Assembly (NCBI RefSeq): GCF_954871325.1
Contig: NC_088776.1
Span: forward strand, 20,894,052 to 20,958,051
DNA length: 64,000 bases
Origin: Gordionus sp. m RMFG-2023
Lineage: Eukaryota > Nematomorpha > Gordioida > Chordodea > Parachordodidae
Direction of reading: 5' to 3'
Below are positions 11,106 through 24,359 of this stretch, in pieces. The notes below the pieces were generated by a model, which worked only from the letters and a program-made list of their open reading frames with translations, was not told the DNA's origin and did not search any database. Every line of letters starts with the position of its first letter. The first letter of the stretch is position 1. Made by a program: the position numbers and the translations under genes.

Positions 11106-14100
11106 ATATATAAAAAAAGTATTGTTAATGTATAAAACACTTAACAAATTTGGCCCCTTTATAGTATTATCACTGTAAATTATAAATTCAAATGTAATTA
11201 TTTAATAAAATCGATATGTAAATTATTATTGTAATAATTTGAAGATAAATTTTAAAAAATGTTAAATATAAGATAGGATATCGATTCGATATTAATGATT
11301 ATTGCCTTCTTTTTCTTCTAAAAAAAATACAAAAATGTTTATATATCATACATAGGCCTAATTATTAAACATCTATGGGCTTCTTAAAATGGGTAAAAAC
11401 ACAGCCCACATCCATAAATGCATATATAAATTTAATTACTTAATGAGGCAAAGGAAGGGCTGATTTTAATTTTAAATTATTATATATCTATGTTAATTAA
11501 GTCAATTCTGTTGGTTTGAAATATCCAACATTTAACTTTATAACATGTTGTTGTTAATTGTAGGAATAAATCGAATTTAGAAGATATCTAGATACATATA
11601 ATTATATAATTAATAACTTTTTGTCAATCACATCTTCTAGTTTACATTAATCTTGATTTTAATTTTTAATTACTATATATAATGTTGATGTTAATAGTAT
11701 GAATAAATCGAATGTAGAAGTAATTTTTTGTCCACCAAATCTTCTAGTATTTATTATTGTTGTCGTGTTAAGAGTCTTCCAAAATTATTACACCGGAAAG
11801 AGTAAGACACTTTTTTTAAATTTTATATAAAAAAAATTTGGATAAAAGAAAGAATTATATAGGATGCTAGAATAATTATTTATATAATATTAACAAAACA
11901 CTGTTTTGTATTTTTTTTAGATCCCTTTTTGATAATATTCAATTTTTTATAACAATAGATTTCCCAGGACAATAAATCTATAAGTAGGGGAGATAGGGAA
12001 TAGTGTAATCCCAGGGCAGGTAATGTCTTCTCAAATAATTTAAAAACTATTAAACTTTGAGATTTGAAATTTAAGACAAATGTGTATTTTAATAAGGTAC
12101 TTAAAAATGTTTCACACAAAATTGCTCATGAGAAATTTTAAATGCAAATTTAAATTTTAACATCAAAAGTAACTTTAAATTTTTTTACATTTTTGTTAAT
12201 AAATTTTTTTATATGTTATTCAGACTAAATATCAATTCTAAATTAATTATACTCAATTTTATTATGTATAAAAATATTGACAGTATTAATTTTAAGTGTC
12301 AACAAATTCTTCCAAGTGAAAAATCTAAAAATAAGGAGGCGCTATGACATAACCCGGGTGTTTTTTTATAATTCTTAAATTTTCATATTTTTAAATTTTA
12401 TATTAATTAAAATTAAAAAAAAATTTTCTTAAAATTTCTTCAATTCATTTTTTTTATAAACAATATAACCCGGGTCTTCCTTAACTTCCCTTAATTACAT
12501 TTATATATAAAGTAAATATTTAATAAATAATTTCTGACTCTAGCTTGAATATTTATTTTGAGATTTGTTAAATCAAAATGGTGCCACTACCAGTATTGCT
12601 TTAAAATATTGATTTGTGTAAAATTTACAGCATATCGAATCATAATAGCTTCTTGTGAATGTCAACCCTCAGGGTTTTTCGTTTTGGACCGAACCATGAT
12701 GGTTTGGTCTTTATTATCGGTTCCGCGGTTCGACTTTTGTAATCGATCTTCGATTCGGTTTGGACTGATAGAAAGGTTATACATTATCATCCATAATTAT
12801 CAAATATAAACAATATCAAGAAATTTCATATATTATTTAAATTTTTTCTTACATAAAACTAGTTCCAACTTTTATTGTTATATTTTATGTACCTATTCTT
12901 ACCAAATATTATTTGCAATTAATTACATTATACAATGTAAATATTTAAACTATGATAAAATATTCAAATTTTAAGTTTAGGAAATCCAAAGGGTTAAATC
13001 ATTTCAAAGATCTCACATGGCAAAAAACGAAATTATTTTTAAGTCAGTATACGTCATCAGAAAGGTGATCGAAATTTTAGTCTTGTCCCGGGATCAAAAA
13101 ATTTTTATTTTCAAGCCTGGTTCAGATTTTTAAAAAAATTCACTTTTCAGGCCTAGTCTGAGACCTTTTTGTGTGATTATTTTAGTCCAGTCCAGAATTT
13201 TTTAAAATTCCAATACACTTTGAATAATTTTGGCTACATTTTTCAAATTGTTTCAGTAGGACATTCAAAATTTAAGCATCAAATGAATAATAAATGCTCG
13301 ATTATATTATTTTTTAACATTTTCCAACTGATTAATTGATATAATTTAAGTTAATTTTTTTAAAAAATCTCGACCAGCGCCCGCCTGGATTTTTATTTGG
13401 CCTGGATAACGACGGGTCGAGTTCTTGGTTGCAGGTCTTTTATATAAACATAATCAAAAATATAACACATGGATTTAAAGTAAATCGGATATGCAATAAA
13501 TCTCTAACACAATTTTATTTGCTGAGTTAAATTTATTTTGTTAAATTTGTTGTAATATTGTAGAGAATAGAATGGAGCCCCTTGACTAAAATTTATGTGC
13601 TAAGGTGGCAATTGGAATGAAATTGATATTATTTAAACAGAAATTTCAAAATTTTATAATAAACGGCCAATTTATTTTTTAGTCAATTTGTCTTCTTTTC
13701 TATAAAAAAAATTATAAGTTTTCATTATTTTAGAAAAATAAAATATTGTCAAAAAAAATGAAAATCCTGTCAGCTTTTCAACAAAATTATTAATTCAGAT
13801 TACAAGAATACTTTTACAAACACTGTGTTATATATTTCCTTTTTTAAAAAATACAAAATTTATGATATAATATCGATTTTTAATGTTTTAAAAAAAAATT
13901 CAGTGGTTATAAAAACCTATTATAATCATAAAAATCTAATATAATCTGAGAGCATACTATTTTTTAAAAAGTGTTGTAATGATTAATATTATGCCTTGAG
14001 AGACTATCCTATAATAAGCCTATTTTTTTTAAAAAAAATCCGTTTGATATCCTAAGAAGAAGAATAATTTATATTAAGGTAAAAAAAATTTTTTTTTAAA

Positions 14101-14938
14101 TATAATACTATTTTTTTTATCGGGATATATAAAAGATAAAAGTTAAAGGGGATGCTATATATTTAAATTAAAAGATATTTTTCGACAAAATAATTACACA
14201 TTTCTATTTTTCCTGATTTTTTTTTTACTATGAAACAAATAAACAGCATTATTTAAATTAAACCAATTAATCAAATAGGCTAATTCCTAATAGTTTCTCA
14301 AATAATAATTAATAAAAACTGTTATTTAATTTTATGATTTTTTTGGCCTATAATAATTTTATACTATACATTAGAATCTTGATCGAATAAGCCCGATCTG
14401 TCCAAAGTCATATCAAATAAATTAGGCCAATTTTATTAAAATTTTTGACCGGACATACTACGACTTTTTTGAAAATTCGATGAACACTAAAACTTAAAAA
14501 ATAACATTACTACATATTAAAAGTGGAAGGAGAGGCCTGAGTCTAAGTCTCAGATCTACGAATATTTTTAAATTGGAAGGACTCGGCGGACAGAAGAATC
14601 GAAATCGGCTAGGCTCCAAAAACAAATTCAATGTAGGACTATGCTATTATACACCACAATTGAGATCTTAAATAAATATTAGGTTAACAAGAAAAGTTTT
14701 CGTTTAAGTTTTTCGAATAGAGAAGTGACAATTATAATTTTATTTATGGTCTCCCGAGAACTATATTAAAGAGTTATAGTGTATGATATGCACCTTTTAT
14801 AGATTTTATTATAATATAGCTTTAATTAAAATTCTAAATGCCAGATGACCATATAGTATGATTATTATTATTATCTAATATCTAACATGTTATTATACAT
14901 AAATTATCTATTTAAATTCTATCAAATTTTTTTTATAG
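11106..14938. other. AT-rich region with degenerate repeats, no gene
   Basis: No gene is supported. Degraded repeats include two direct ATAACCCGGGT motifs (near 12351 and 12464), a patch of inverted TTTGGACCGAACC and TTCGGTTTGGACT motifs (12681-12767), and a weak family X relic ending GGTTGCAGGTCTTT near 13440. The 12558-12809 reading frame runs through the second of these and is not credible. Confidence 0.5.
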
Positions 14939-15296
14939 AAAATCATTGGCAAGTGATTGTATTGATAACGCTATCTCTTCTGCATTTAAAGTCGTTGATA
15001 AAATTGGAAATGAAACGTTGATACCCAAGACTTCTGTTGCTACAGATACGAAAAATAATACGCCCCAAGTTATGTCTGATATATCAGGTTTCACTGCAAA
15101 TTCATATGACTCCTACCTAGATTCAATCAATCAATCTGAGGTACACCGGGAAAAATATAATGGAAGAAGATTACCTCAAACTAATGGCCTTGTTAAAGCG
15201 ATTGATTCTATATCTGCTGATGACAAAAATATAAATCCAAGCAGTTTGGTTAAGTTTCAAAAGCCTAAAATTATTGTAGATTCACCTAAAACAAAA
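14939..15296 (+). CDS. Internal coding exon of an unidentified gene
   Basis: A clean 119-codon open stretch follows a polypyrimidine acceptor (TTTTTTTTATAG, ending 14938) and ends before GTATTA at 15297. The peptide is polar and rich in Ser, Asn, Asp and Lys (SSAFKVVDKIGNETL, TNGLVKAIDSISADDKN, KFQKPKIIVDSPKTK) with no recognised domain. It would enter in phase 2 and leave in phase 0. Its complex sequence contrasts with the repetitive surroundings. It could be an upstream exon of the PDZ/C2 gene starting at 29.4 kb, which has similarly polar N-terminal exons, but the phases do not join directly, so at least one missing exon or a separate gene is implied. The function is unknown. Confidence 0.5.
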
Positions 15297-16149
15297 GTAT
15301 TAAAAAATTTATTTATTTTTTTACTATTTATTTATATTATAGAGTATATTGGGAGGTCGAGACACAATGAACTAAGGGGCACATGAAGCATATTTAATTT
15401 ATTTCAAAGTTAATTAAATCTAATTTAGAATTTAATCATATAATAAGTAATTGTCACATGTCAACTCATTAAAATTCTATATTCAAAAATACGTATCGCG
15501 AAAATCTAAATATTTAATATTCGATAAATTTTGTCTGGAATTAGACTAATAATTTATAAGCATCATATATAAATGAAAGCATCAATACCGAACATTATTG
15601 TTAAAGTATATTTTTTTTTATATGATCCTATATACCCTGTTACTTGGTTCAATGGGTTCTGGTTTTTTTATTTAAAAAATAAAAATAATTTAAAATGCTC
15701 AATTTTTTATAAATGTATTTTCTAAATTGAGTACATCATTTAGTTAGCTATTATGATAAATGTCAATATTTTTTGTTAAATTTGCAAATTTTATAAGCAT
15801 AATCCAAACTATGGTTTAGAAAATTTTTAACTTAACTCTCGTTTTTTTTAAATTTTGAAATACCTGATCTTCCGCAATCGTATTCCTGGCGTATAGAGTA
15901 CCTACTCTGAAAATTTCAGATATGCCATTAATTTTTAAATTCTTAATTTCTATACAATTTTTGCATGTAAATTAAAAATACATCAAAATTCTTGGGGAAA
16001 ATGTCTGAAATTCACAGGATAGGTGTTGGAATATAATTTCTACAAAATCAGGTTTTACAAAATTAAAAAACGCGCGTTACAAATCATTTAAATTTTAAAA
16101 ATTTGTTGAAAACCCCGGTTAATGAAACCTAGGTCTTGAATTAGCTAAA
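15297..16149. other. AT-rich spacer, no gene seen
   Basis: Nothing is recognisable between the exon at 14.9 kb and the fold-back element that starts at 16158. Confidence 0.5.
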
Positions 16150-16771
16150 CCCCTGAGCAGGGTTGCCAGGTCAAAATTTTAAAATTGCGGGAGAAATATG
16201 AAAATTGCGGTAGAAATATAAAAATTGCTAAAAAGTTCCGACCTTTAGCCGGGATTTTGAATTGACTTAATTATCCGCCTATTAATTTTTATAATTAGTT
16301 TATATAAATACAAAGTCGGTAACTATTTTTCAAAATAAAATAACATCTTGATTTATTAAAATATATTAATTTATAAAAAAAAAACCAACGATCTTTTTTA
16401 AATATAAAAGAATGTAAACAAGATAAAATTTTATAAAAAAAAAACGATTTTAATTTTACAATTAAAAATATATTTTATGCGAATGTCCAGCAAAACGACT
16501 GCAATTGGAAATATACAGTGTGTATAACATTATAGGGATAGGCGCTTAATTATCACGTATCACGTTTAAATACATAATAAGGTACTACAAAAATAAGAAA
16601 TAATACAGATGCAACTAAAGTTGCGGCAATTGTAATCACTTATCTTGTAGTACAACATTCACAGAGATACTTATCATCACAATGTTGGTAGAATCTTTTC
16701 CCCATAATATTTAATGACTCCAATATAAATGAAAACTATACTTGTAGAATAAAAATGAGCAAGGCTATCAT

Positions 16772-18689
16772 CAGTAGCGTACGCAGGAATTTGGTGTGGG
16801 GGGGGGGGGATAATTAAAATTTTTTAAAATAAAATTATTGTTATTTAAAAATATCAAGCATAAATTTATTAGGACTAATAACTATTTCTAATATACAAAT
16901 TTAAATTAATATGAATTATAAAAAATTAATATAAACCGGTATATAAAAATAAATTTGATTTAAAAAATATTAAACGGATATAACCGGCGGCATATAAATA
17001 CTTTAAATAAATCTGAATTATAAAATATTAAGTGGATATAACCAGGATATGATGACTATAAAATAAATAATCCATAATAGAAATTTAAATTTTTTCGAGC
17101 CTTTAAAATTTATATATAAAGTATAAAAAATCTAAATGTTGGAAACATGAATAATTATATTTTTTATGTAAAAGAAAAATATATAAGACATTAAAAAATG
17201 ATAGTACAAAAAATATTATAGAAACATTATATTTTTATAATGTAAAATCCAATCTTCGTTGGGAGTGAGCTAATTTTTCAATTATCTCATCCGTGTTTGG
17301 CGTCAAATGCCTATGAATATTCAAAAGGGCCAGACCATTCAACCTACTTTCAGAAGTTGTATTTCTTAGGTACGTTTTTAATCTTCTTAAAGAAGAGAAT
17401 GTTCTCTCATTAGTTGCAGTACTAATGGGAAGAGTTGCTAATATATATAATAATTTCAATATATTGGGAAAATAATCTAAAAGATGTTTGAAATGATGCA
17501 AAGCATCCATAGCATTTTTTGGGACTATATCAACCATAGTTAATCTTTTATACCATAGTTGGCATTCAGCTAATAAAGCATCATGAGATACATTAATGTC
17601 TTCATGATAAAAATCATTCAAATATTTTATTTTTTTTCTATCACCATCTGAAAAAGGTTCAGAGGGTTTTTGCGGAAGTAATATCTGCAGATTGATAATT
17701 GCTTCTTGATGATTTAAAAACCATTCATTTACTTGGGTTATAAATGTATCCAAAAGAGGTATAAAGACATTTATTTTATAATATTATTCTATTGACCCTA
17801 TATTTATATTTGGACGATAAGTTTGCCTTACTGCAAGTCGAGGGAGACAAATATTGAACTCGTATAGCTCTGCTTTTGATTCAACATTAACATATAAAAT
17901 ATGAAATTCCTCATCAGCATTAGCTCTAATTTCTTTGAGTTCTAATAAAATTGTCTCTGCTATTCTCATCATCTCAATCAAATCAATATCAGGTTTTTGA
18001 AAAGTATTACATAAAATAGTTGTATAATTAAATAATTTATTAATACATTCTAATGCGAAAAAAAAATTTGGTATAAGTATTGAATCCAGTAACTTGCTTG
18101 CTTCTGAAGAAATATCTCTTTCAGACCATTGTGATATTTCTGTAAGAGCATTAATAATCGGCTCTTCTAACTCGATAAAAGCTGTTACTGCTTGATGTCG
18201 AAGACTCCATCTTATTGGACAAGCTTTTTGCAATTTTTTTCTCCTTGTTGGGCAAGGAGTTTCAGATATAATTCTGTTCAAAATATTTTGACTCTTGGGG
18301 TATCTAAACATCTCATAGATGCTAGATATTTTACCTGATATAAATATAAAAAATTTAATTTTAATAATTAAAAACCTAAGCAATTTGATATCAATGGTAA
18401 AGAACATGAATCCGATATTGCTAAGTTGTGTGAATGGGCAGCACAGTGGACATATATAGCTGTTGGGCATTTTTTTTCAATAAATGCCTGAAGCCCATTG
18501 AATTTTCCACTCATTGCACGTGCTCGATCATACCCTTGCCCACAATATAAAAATTTAAAAAGAAATAGATATGGATAAATATAATAAAATATAAAAAATA
18601 ATATTTTTGAAAAATATGTCCGGCATCTGCATTTTGGCTTGGGGGGGGGATTTGTCCTCCTGTTCCCCCCCCCGCTGCGTACGCCAATG
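16772..18689 (-). mobile_element. hAT DNA transposon, copy D, internally deleted
   Basis: The 3' end at 16772 reads CAGTAGCGTACGCAGGAA and the 5' end at 18689 is the mirror of that at 1298. The flanking 8-mers are identical, GCTATCAT (16764-16771 and 18690-18697). It is inserted in the left arm of fold-back element E, so it is younger than that element. Compared with copy A it lacks about 840 bp of transposase between about 18540 and 18560, making it an internally deleted, non-autonomous copy that still keeps both ends. Confidence 0.9.
17235..18540 (-). pseudogene. hAT transposase remnant of copy D
   Basis: On the minus strand the order is GQGYDRARAMSG, CAAHSHNLAIS (near 18430-18540), then RHQAVTAFIELEEPI (near 18170), then the C-terminal dimerisation domain in the frame 17235-17753, with ATLPISTATNERTFSSLRR and NGLALLNIHRH. 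The last part is the hATC domain typical of the family. The N-terminal half is deleted, so the frame cannot encode an active transposase. Confidence 0.8.
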
Positions 18690-18697
18690 GCTATCAT

Positions 18698-19340
18698 CAA
18701 TGTTTTAGGACCTAAATCCAGGAGGTCAATTCTTGATGATTTGAAAGATGGGCATACATATGCAATTCTAACAGATGCATCTAATAAGGGAAATATTAAA
18801 ATATTTCCCTTGATTCTCCACTATTTCAACAAAATTAAGGTCGTTTCAATAAAACTATTAAATTTTTTTCCCTCAAATAGTGAAAAATCCAAAGACATAG
18901 CTAGCCATCATGGTATATATAGCAGATTCGAGATTATCAATAAATTGCATGTCAGCTTTCTGATCTGATAATGCCTCAGTGAATTTGGTAAAAACAGAGT
19001 GTATTTACAGAATTGAGTCAGCACAATGTTGGTTGCGATATGTTCCTAATACCCGCCATCGATAGAATTTTAAAATTTTATAAACCTTTAAAAAAATATT
19101 TCTTAAATTAAAATTATAAAAGCTGTCCTAACATTTTGAAAATTTTTTTCAATAATGAATGGCAGAGGTATATTTAGGAATGATATCACATGTAGGAAAT
19201 CTACTACATGCTGTTAATGTGTAGTTGCAATCAGAAGAATCTTAACAAAGATTCACAAAATTATGCTAAGCAGATGTGTTCATCTTTACAGTTAAAAATT
19301 GACATTAAATTTTATGGCGTCATTGCTAAAACTTAATTAT
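18698..19340 (+). pseudogene. Inverted duplicate arm of the element E transposase
   Basis: A plus-strand segment encodes SILDDLKDGH followed by ILTDASNKGNIKIFPLIL, a central block of a hAT transposase, and further on IPAIDRILKF-like sequence near 19055. The same blocks occur on the minus strand between about 20720 and 20110, so this is the mirrored arm of the fold-back structure. It ends before the C-terminal domain, which is present once, on the minus strand. Confidence 0.7.
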
Positions 19341-19399
19341 ATTTTATTTGAGATTTAAATAATAGAACTAAATGTTTACCGTCGTTATTGAGATATTTA

Positions 19400-20720
19400 A
19401 AATTCCTGGCATGACCATATTATATATTTGCTTAACCATTAGCTCGGTCTCTAATGTTGTTAAAGCAATCGGATCTCTCTCCTTTTTTCCAGGCAGTCCT
19501 CATCAGGCTAAAAATGCGCTCGGATGAGGCATTAGAATGAGGGAGAAAACATACTCGCATATTTTTTCAAGCATGGGGATTTATCGTTATTACGAAAAAA
19601 TTCTACACATTTCTCCTCTGCTTTTAGACTATCTAACTTTAAGTATTTTGGCGAATCATAAAAAATAGAGAGAATTACAATCTTCTCAAACAAGACATCA
19701 ATGTCTTTCGGTATTTTAATATATTTATTAAATTATAAAAACTATCAATTGATGGTTTCTGTTCCAAGGTCATAATATTTATACATTTGTAAATAGAGTT
19801 ATTAAAATCAAATTTTGATTGTAAATATTCTAAAATTGTCTTAATAAAAATATCTGCTTCATTTAAAAATGTATTAATTAGAGTATTATTTGAACATTTT
19901 AATAATATTTTTAGCAATAGCGCCATAAAATTTATTATCAATTTTTAACTGTAGAGATGAACAGAGCTGTAGCATGATTTTGTAAATCTTTTTTAATAAA
20001 GAATATTCTGATTACAACTGAATATTAACTGCATGAAGTAGATTTCCTACATGTGAAACTTATTCCACATAAGCTTCTGATATTTCATCTTCAAAAAAAT
20101 TTTCCAAAATTTTAGATTTAAGGAATATTTTTTTAAGGGTTCGTAAAATTTTAAAATTCTATCGATGGCAGGTATTAATGATAACCACCTGATAGGTACA
20201 TATCGCAACAACTCACACCATTCCAAGTCAGACCACTTCACCAACTCTTTTGATTCATTAACTCTTTTAGTTGATGAACTAAATTCGTTAAAACATTTCA
20301 TCACAATTATTTCGACATCCACAGATAGTACATTCATTGCCTTCTTGCAAGAATTATGTAATATATGGCATATACAGCCAATTGTATTAATTCATTATTG
20401 TGCTGCCTCAATTCGGTAAATTTGGTTTTGGCCAAAATTTACAGAGGCATTATCAGCGCAGAAAGCTGACATGCTAATCATTGATAATCCGGAATCAGCT
20501 ATATTTACCATTATGTGGCTAGCTACATCGTTGGATTTTTCACTATCCGAGGAAAAAATTTTAAAAGTTTTATTGAAATGTTCTTATTCTTGTTGAAATA
20601 GAGAAGGATCGAGGTAGATGCATCTGTTAGAATTGTATATGGATGCCCATCTTTCAAATCGTCTAGAATTGACATCTAGGATTCAGGTACTAAAACACTT
20701 GTGATAGCCTTGCTCATTTT
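19400..20720 (-). pseudogene. Degraded hAT transposase of element E
   Basis: From 20720 downwards on the minus strand: SILDDLKDGHPYTILTDAS, then about 20450 (ADNASVNF-like block), then ELLRYVPIRWLSLIPAIDRI at about 20150-20220, and the C-terminal dimerisation motif LPHSNASSERIFSLMR at about 19490-19560. The order is that of a complete hAT transposase. Frame breaks between the blocks make it inactive. It is only distantly related to the family of copies A-D. Confidence 0.7.
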
Positions 20721-21266
20721 TGTTCTGCCACAAGTAAGGTTTGCACTTATATTGGAGTCGTTAAATATCATGAGTAAAGATTCTACATTGTGATGATATA
20801 GCTCTGTAAATGTTGAACTACATGATAGATGTATACGATTTCCGCAAATGTAGTTGCGTCTGTATTATTTATTATTTTTGAGAATATTTTTTTTATACAA
20901 ACGATTTTGATATACTCCCCTGTACTGACTTATATGAATGAAATGATGTTGATTTATTATTGGATAAAAATAAAACAGGATAGAAAGAAATTTATAAACT
21001 AGACATGTTTTTCGAATAAATATTTAAAATTTATTTTAAAAATATAAAAATAATCAATAATGTCTCTCAAAATTATTATTTATGTGTTAAAATCGTTAAA
21101 ATACTTTAAAAAAAAATTGCGGTAGAAATTAAAAAATTGCGGTGGATTTTTGCGGGAGATTTCTAATTGTGGTAGTTTTGCAGGAGAGAGATGTCTGCGT
21201 GTAAACTAAAAAATTGCGGGGGAGTCTCCCGCTGATGGGAGGAGACATGGCAACTCTGCCCCTGAG

Positions 21267-22401
21267 ACATATTATATGCCCTCATTTGTACAATTAATGT
21301 ATATCAGTAGAGTCACTGCTTAGGGACGGGGCTCAAGTCCCCTGAAAAATTTGAAGAGTCCCCTAAAAAATGTAATTTTGCAAATATTTTTTAAAAGGTA
21401 ATTTTGAATATATTTCTTAAAAAAAATATATTTTCTAAAAATAGAATTTTACGTTATTTTATTTAAGGTTGAGCCTCCTGAGATTGTAAAGGCTAGTGAT
21501 GCCTCAGTGTATAATGCATATTTTTAAACAATGAATTTGATTCATGTTTTTTATATGATATCGGAATTCGTCAATTTGTATAATTTTTATTTTTTGAGAG
21601 ATATTTCTATAAATATAATTTTGTATATCTTTGTCAATCAATTCTAATAAAATATAAATAAAAACTTACAGACATACTTACTTTTTTTAAAAAATATTTA
21701 TATAATTTCATTCATTAAAGCTCACGAAAAATTTATGACTGATGAATTGCCATATCATATAAAAAATATGAATAAGTATATCAACAAAAAAATTTTTATA
21801 CTTTAAATCATTTTGATATCGTTGTATCATTTTAAAATACACAATTTAGTAGCTACGTTGGTAAAATACCTTCCCACTTTTAACGTTTCAGAATTTTGTG
21901 AAAAACTGTAAAAGCGGGTTACACTTAGTTATTTATTAATTAAGAATTGTAACAATTTCGTTAAAAAACGGGTAAGGAATTTCTATATTATTTGGGCCAT
22001 ATAACAAAACAAAAAATATTTAAAAATAAATTTAATATTCCAATATATGTTAGCCGATAAATGCTGTGATTGATGATATAAATTTTAGCAATTCAACCCC
22101 TCACCCTTCGATTACGATAGATATGAATTCGAGCGATGAAAGTAATAGTTTTAAAATAATTTTTATTTGAATTGTTTTCAAATAGTTTTTGTTTTAAAAT
22201 AGATATAATTTTTTAAAGTCTCCCCCCCCCCCCACCAAATATGTAGTCATTCATGCATATATGGAAAGCTTTGCTAAATCCAAGGCAAATATATTAACAA
22301 ACAGTTTACCTATTCAATGAATTTCATATTTTTTCATAAATATTTGTTAATTTTTTAATTTATATGAAAAATCTCATATAAAAATTTAATATAAATTAAA
22401 G
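21267..22401. other. AT-rich spacer, possible small MITE relic
   Basis: No gene is seen. At about 21314-21512 the sequence starts CACTGCTTAGGGACGGGGCT and ends with GAGCCTCCTGAGATTG and CCTCAGTG. The matching CACTG/CAGTG ends and shared GGCTCAA hint at a degraded MITE, without a clear target duplication. A C run lies near 22220. Confidence 0.35.
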
Positions 22402-22650
22402 CTAGGGAATACAATACCCCGGAAAAGAAATCCCCGAAAATAATTCCCCGGAAAAACATTCCACAGATAAAAAATTCTCCAGAAAAAAATTCCCTGGAAA
22501 ATAATTACCCAGTAACAAAATCCCAGGAAAAAATATCCCCTGGAAGATAATTCCCCGGAAAAAAAATCCTAGGAAATTAAATACCTGGAAACCAATTCCC
22601 CGGAAAATATTCCCAAAGAAAATTAATCCTCGGAAAAAATTTCCCATTTT
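22402..22650. repeat. Minisatellite array, unit near GGAAAATAATTCCCC (left arm)
   Basis: About 14 imperfect copies of a 15-18 bp unit, each with a CCCCGGAAAA or CCCTGGAAAA core and an AATTATTTTCC-like half. The long frame through it is a by-product of the repeat. The array is the inverted partner of 24360-24590. Confidence 0.75.
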
Positions 22651-24359
22651 TTAGATTTTAAATTAAATATAGAGGAAAATAAATATCAGAAAAAAAACCT
22701 GAAAAAAAAATCCCCCAATAATTTTTTTTAAAAATTATCAAGAATAACCCCACCGCTAAAATAACGAAAATATTTCTAAAAAATTATATTCAGTATTTTC
22801 TGAACGTTGAGTATTTATTCTCGACGTTTGAGGATTTTTTTTGAGCATTATTTCTGTTTTATTTCTAAGCGATATAAGGCAATAAAATATGAGAATTGAT
22901 AAATCACTTGGTAACTTTGATACTTTATAATTAAGTAGAAGCTTATAAATAAAAATATTTCATGACATCTTGGAAAGAAAACATGAAAGATTTTTATGGA
23001 AATAGATGAAAATTATGGAAGAGGTTTTACAATTTAAAATTGAAAAAAAATGAAAACATTGTTTAATATATCATTTTAATAAAATAAAAATGCAATTATT
23101 CTTTTCTGTAAATTAAAAAAAAAATCATATAATAATTAGATTTGAAATAGATAATACGTGCTGATAATCACCTCTGAAATAAACGTTTTTTGATTAAAAT
23201 GATCAGCATTTTCATTACTTTTGGCAGTATTTAATTTAAATTGGGCAGCAGTAAAAAATATAATTTAGCAAGTTTTATATTGATTTTGTATACAGCCAGT
23301 TAAATTCTTATAGTTAGCATTAAATACTTCAGTAAAATAATTTTTATTAAATAGATACCAAGTTGAATTACAAATTTCCTATTTTACCACAGAATTTATA
23401 TATATAGTTATATCATTTAATAACCCATTATTAGCACAAAAAACAAAAAAGGGCGTTATTTAAGAGTTAGTAAAAATCATGCTATTATTTTTGCCAACTA
23501 ATGACAAATATCAAATTTGTGAAATAGAACACAATATATTTTATATTATTGTAAAAATTACCAGTAAAAGGCTTTATATATTCCATAATAAAATTATACC
23601 AATTGAAAAATTGACCAACTATTTTTGAAGGCAATTGTGAAAACCCTCTTATCTCCAACTGATATTTAAATTTTTGACATATTTCTAAAAACTTCATGGA
23701 AATGATTAAAAATTTATGTAAAAATAAATATTTTTTTTAAATAAAATTTTGATTTTCAATGTAAAGGTGAACTAGATTTATTTAACTTTCGTTTCATTAT
23801 TTAAAACCTCTAATCTTCGAGAAAATTTGGAAAAACATTTTGATTTAATTAAAGTAGTGCAGATCCGGGTCAAAAAATGGTATGAATTTATAAATCTGGA
23901 CCAAAATAAAAAATATGGGCTGGCCATATATCAATAAACTGAGGCTTAGCTACTAATAATAGAGTTAGCTGTTTTGCTCGGCTCAAAACGAGCGCTCAAT
24001 ATTACAGAGATTAAGTATCCAATTCGTTTATTTTATAAATATTGTTTTGTTTAATTTTCACCATACCTGGGTTCGAGATAAGGCCATAACATTATACATT
24101 ATATTAGTTAGGGTTAATTAATAATAATTTAAAAATTTGGTTAGGTTTAATATTAGTCACTAGTTATTATTCATAATTTTGTTTAACAATTTTATTTGGG
24201 AAATTTTTATTTGGAAAAATTTGACAGTAATTTTTTTTTTATTTTGTTGATTTCTCAAAAATTTTAAATATTTTATTTGGGGATTTTTTTTCCGGAGATT
24301 TTTTTTTCTATTTTGTTAATTTTCTAAAAATAATTTAATATTTTATAGGATCACAAAAG
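22651..24359. other. AT-rich interior between the two inverted minisatellite arms
   Basis: About 1.7 kb without a credible gene. Near 24060-24150 is GATAAGGCCATAACATTA, which recurs as GATAAGACCATAACGTTA at 61989 and marks the same repeat family there. Confidence 0.5.

Larger units (their letters stand above)
16158..21258. mobile_element. Fold-back hAT element E with perfect target-site duplication
   Basis: The termini are CAGGGTTGCCAGGTC (16158) and, on the other strand, CAGAGTTGCCATGTC (ending 21258), flanked on both sides by CCCCTGAG (16150-16157 and 21259-21266). The right half, read on the minus strand, carries a degraded hAT transposase from its terminus to its C-terminal domain. The left half is an inverted partial duplicate of the terminus-proximal part, with an axis near 19620: for example the ILDDLKDGH block occurs at about 18732 (plus) and about 20680 (minus). 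A separate hAT, copy D, is inserted in the left arm. Excluding that, the element is about 3.2 kb. Confidence 0.85.
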
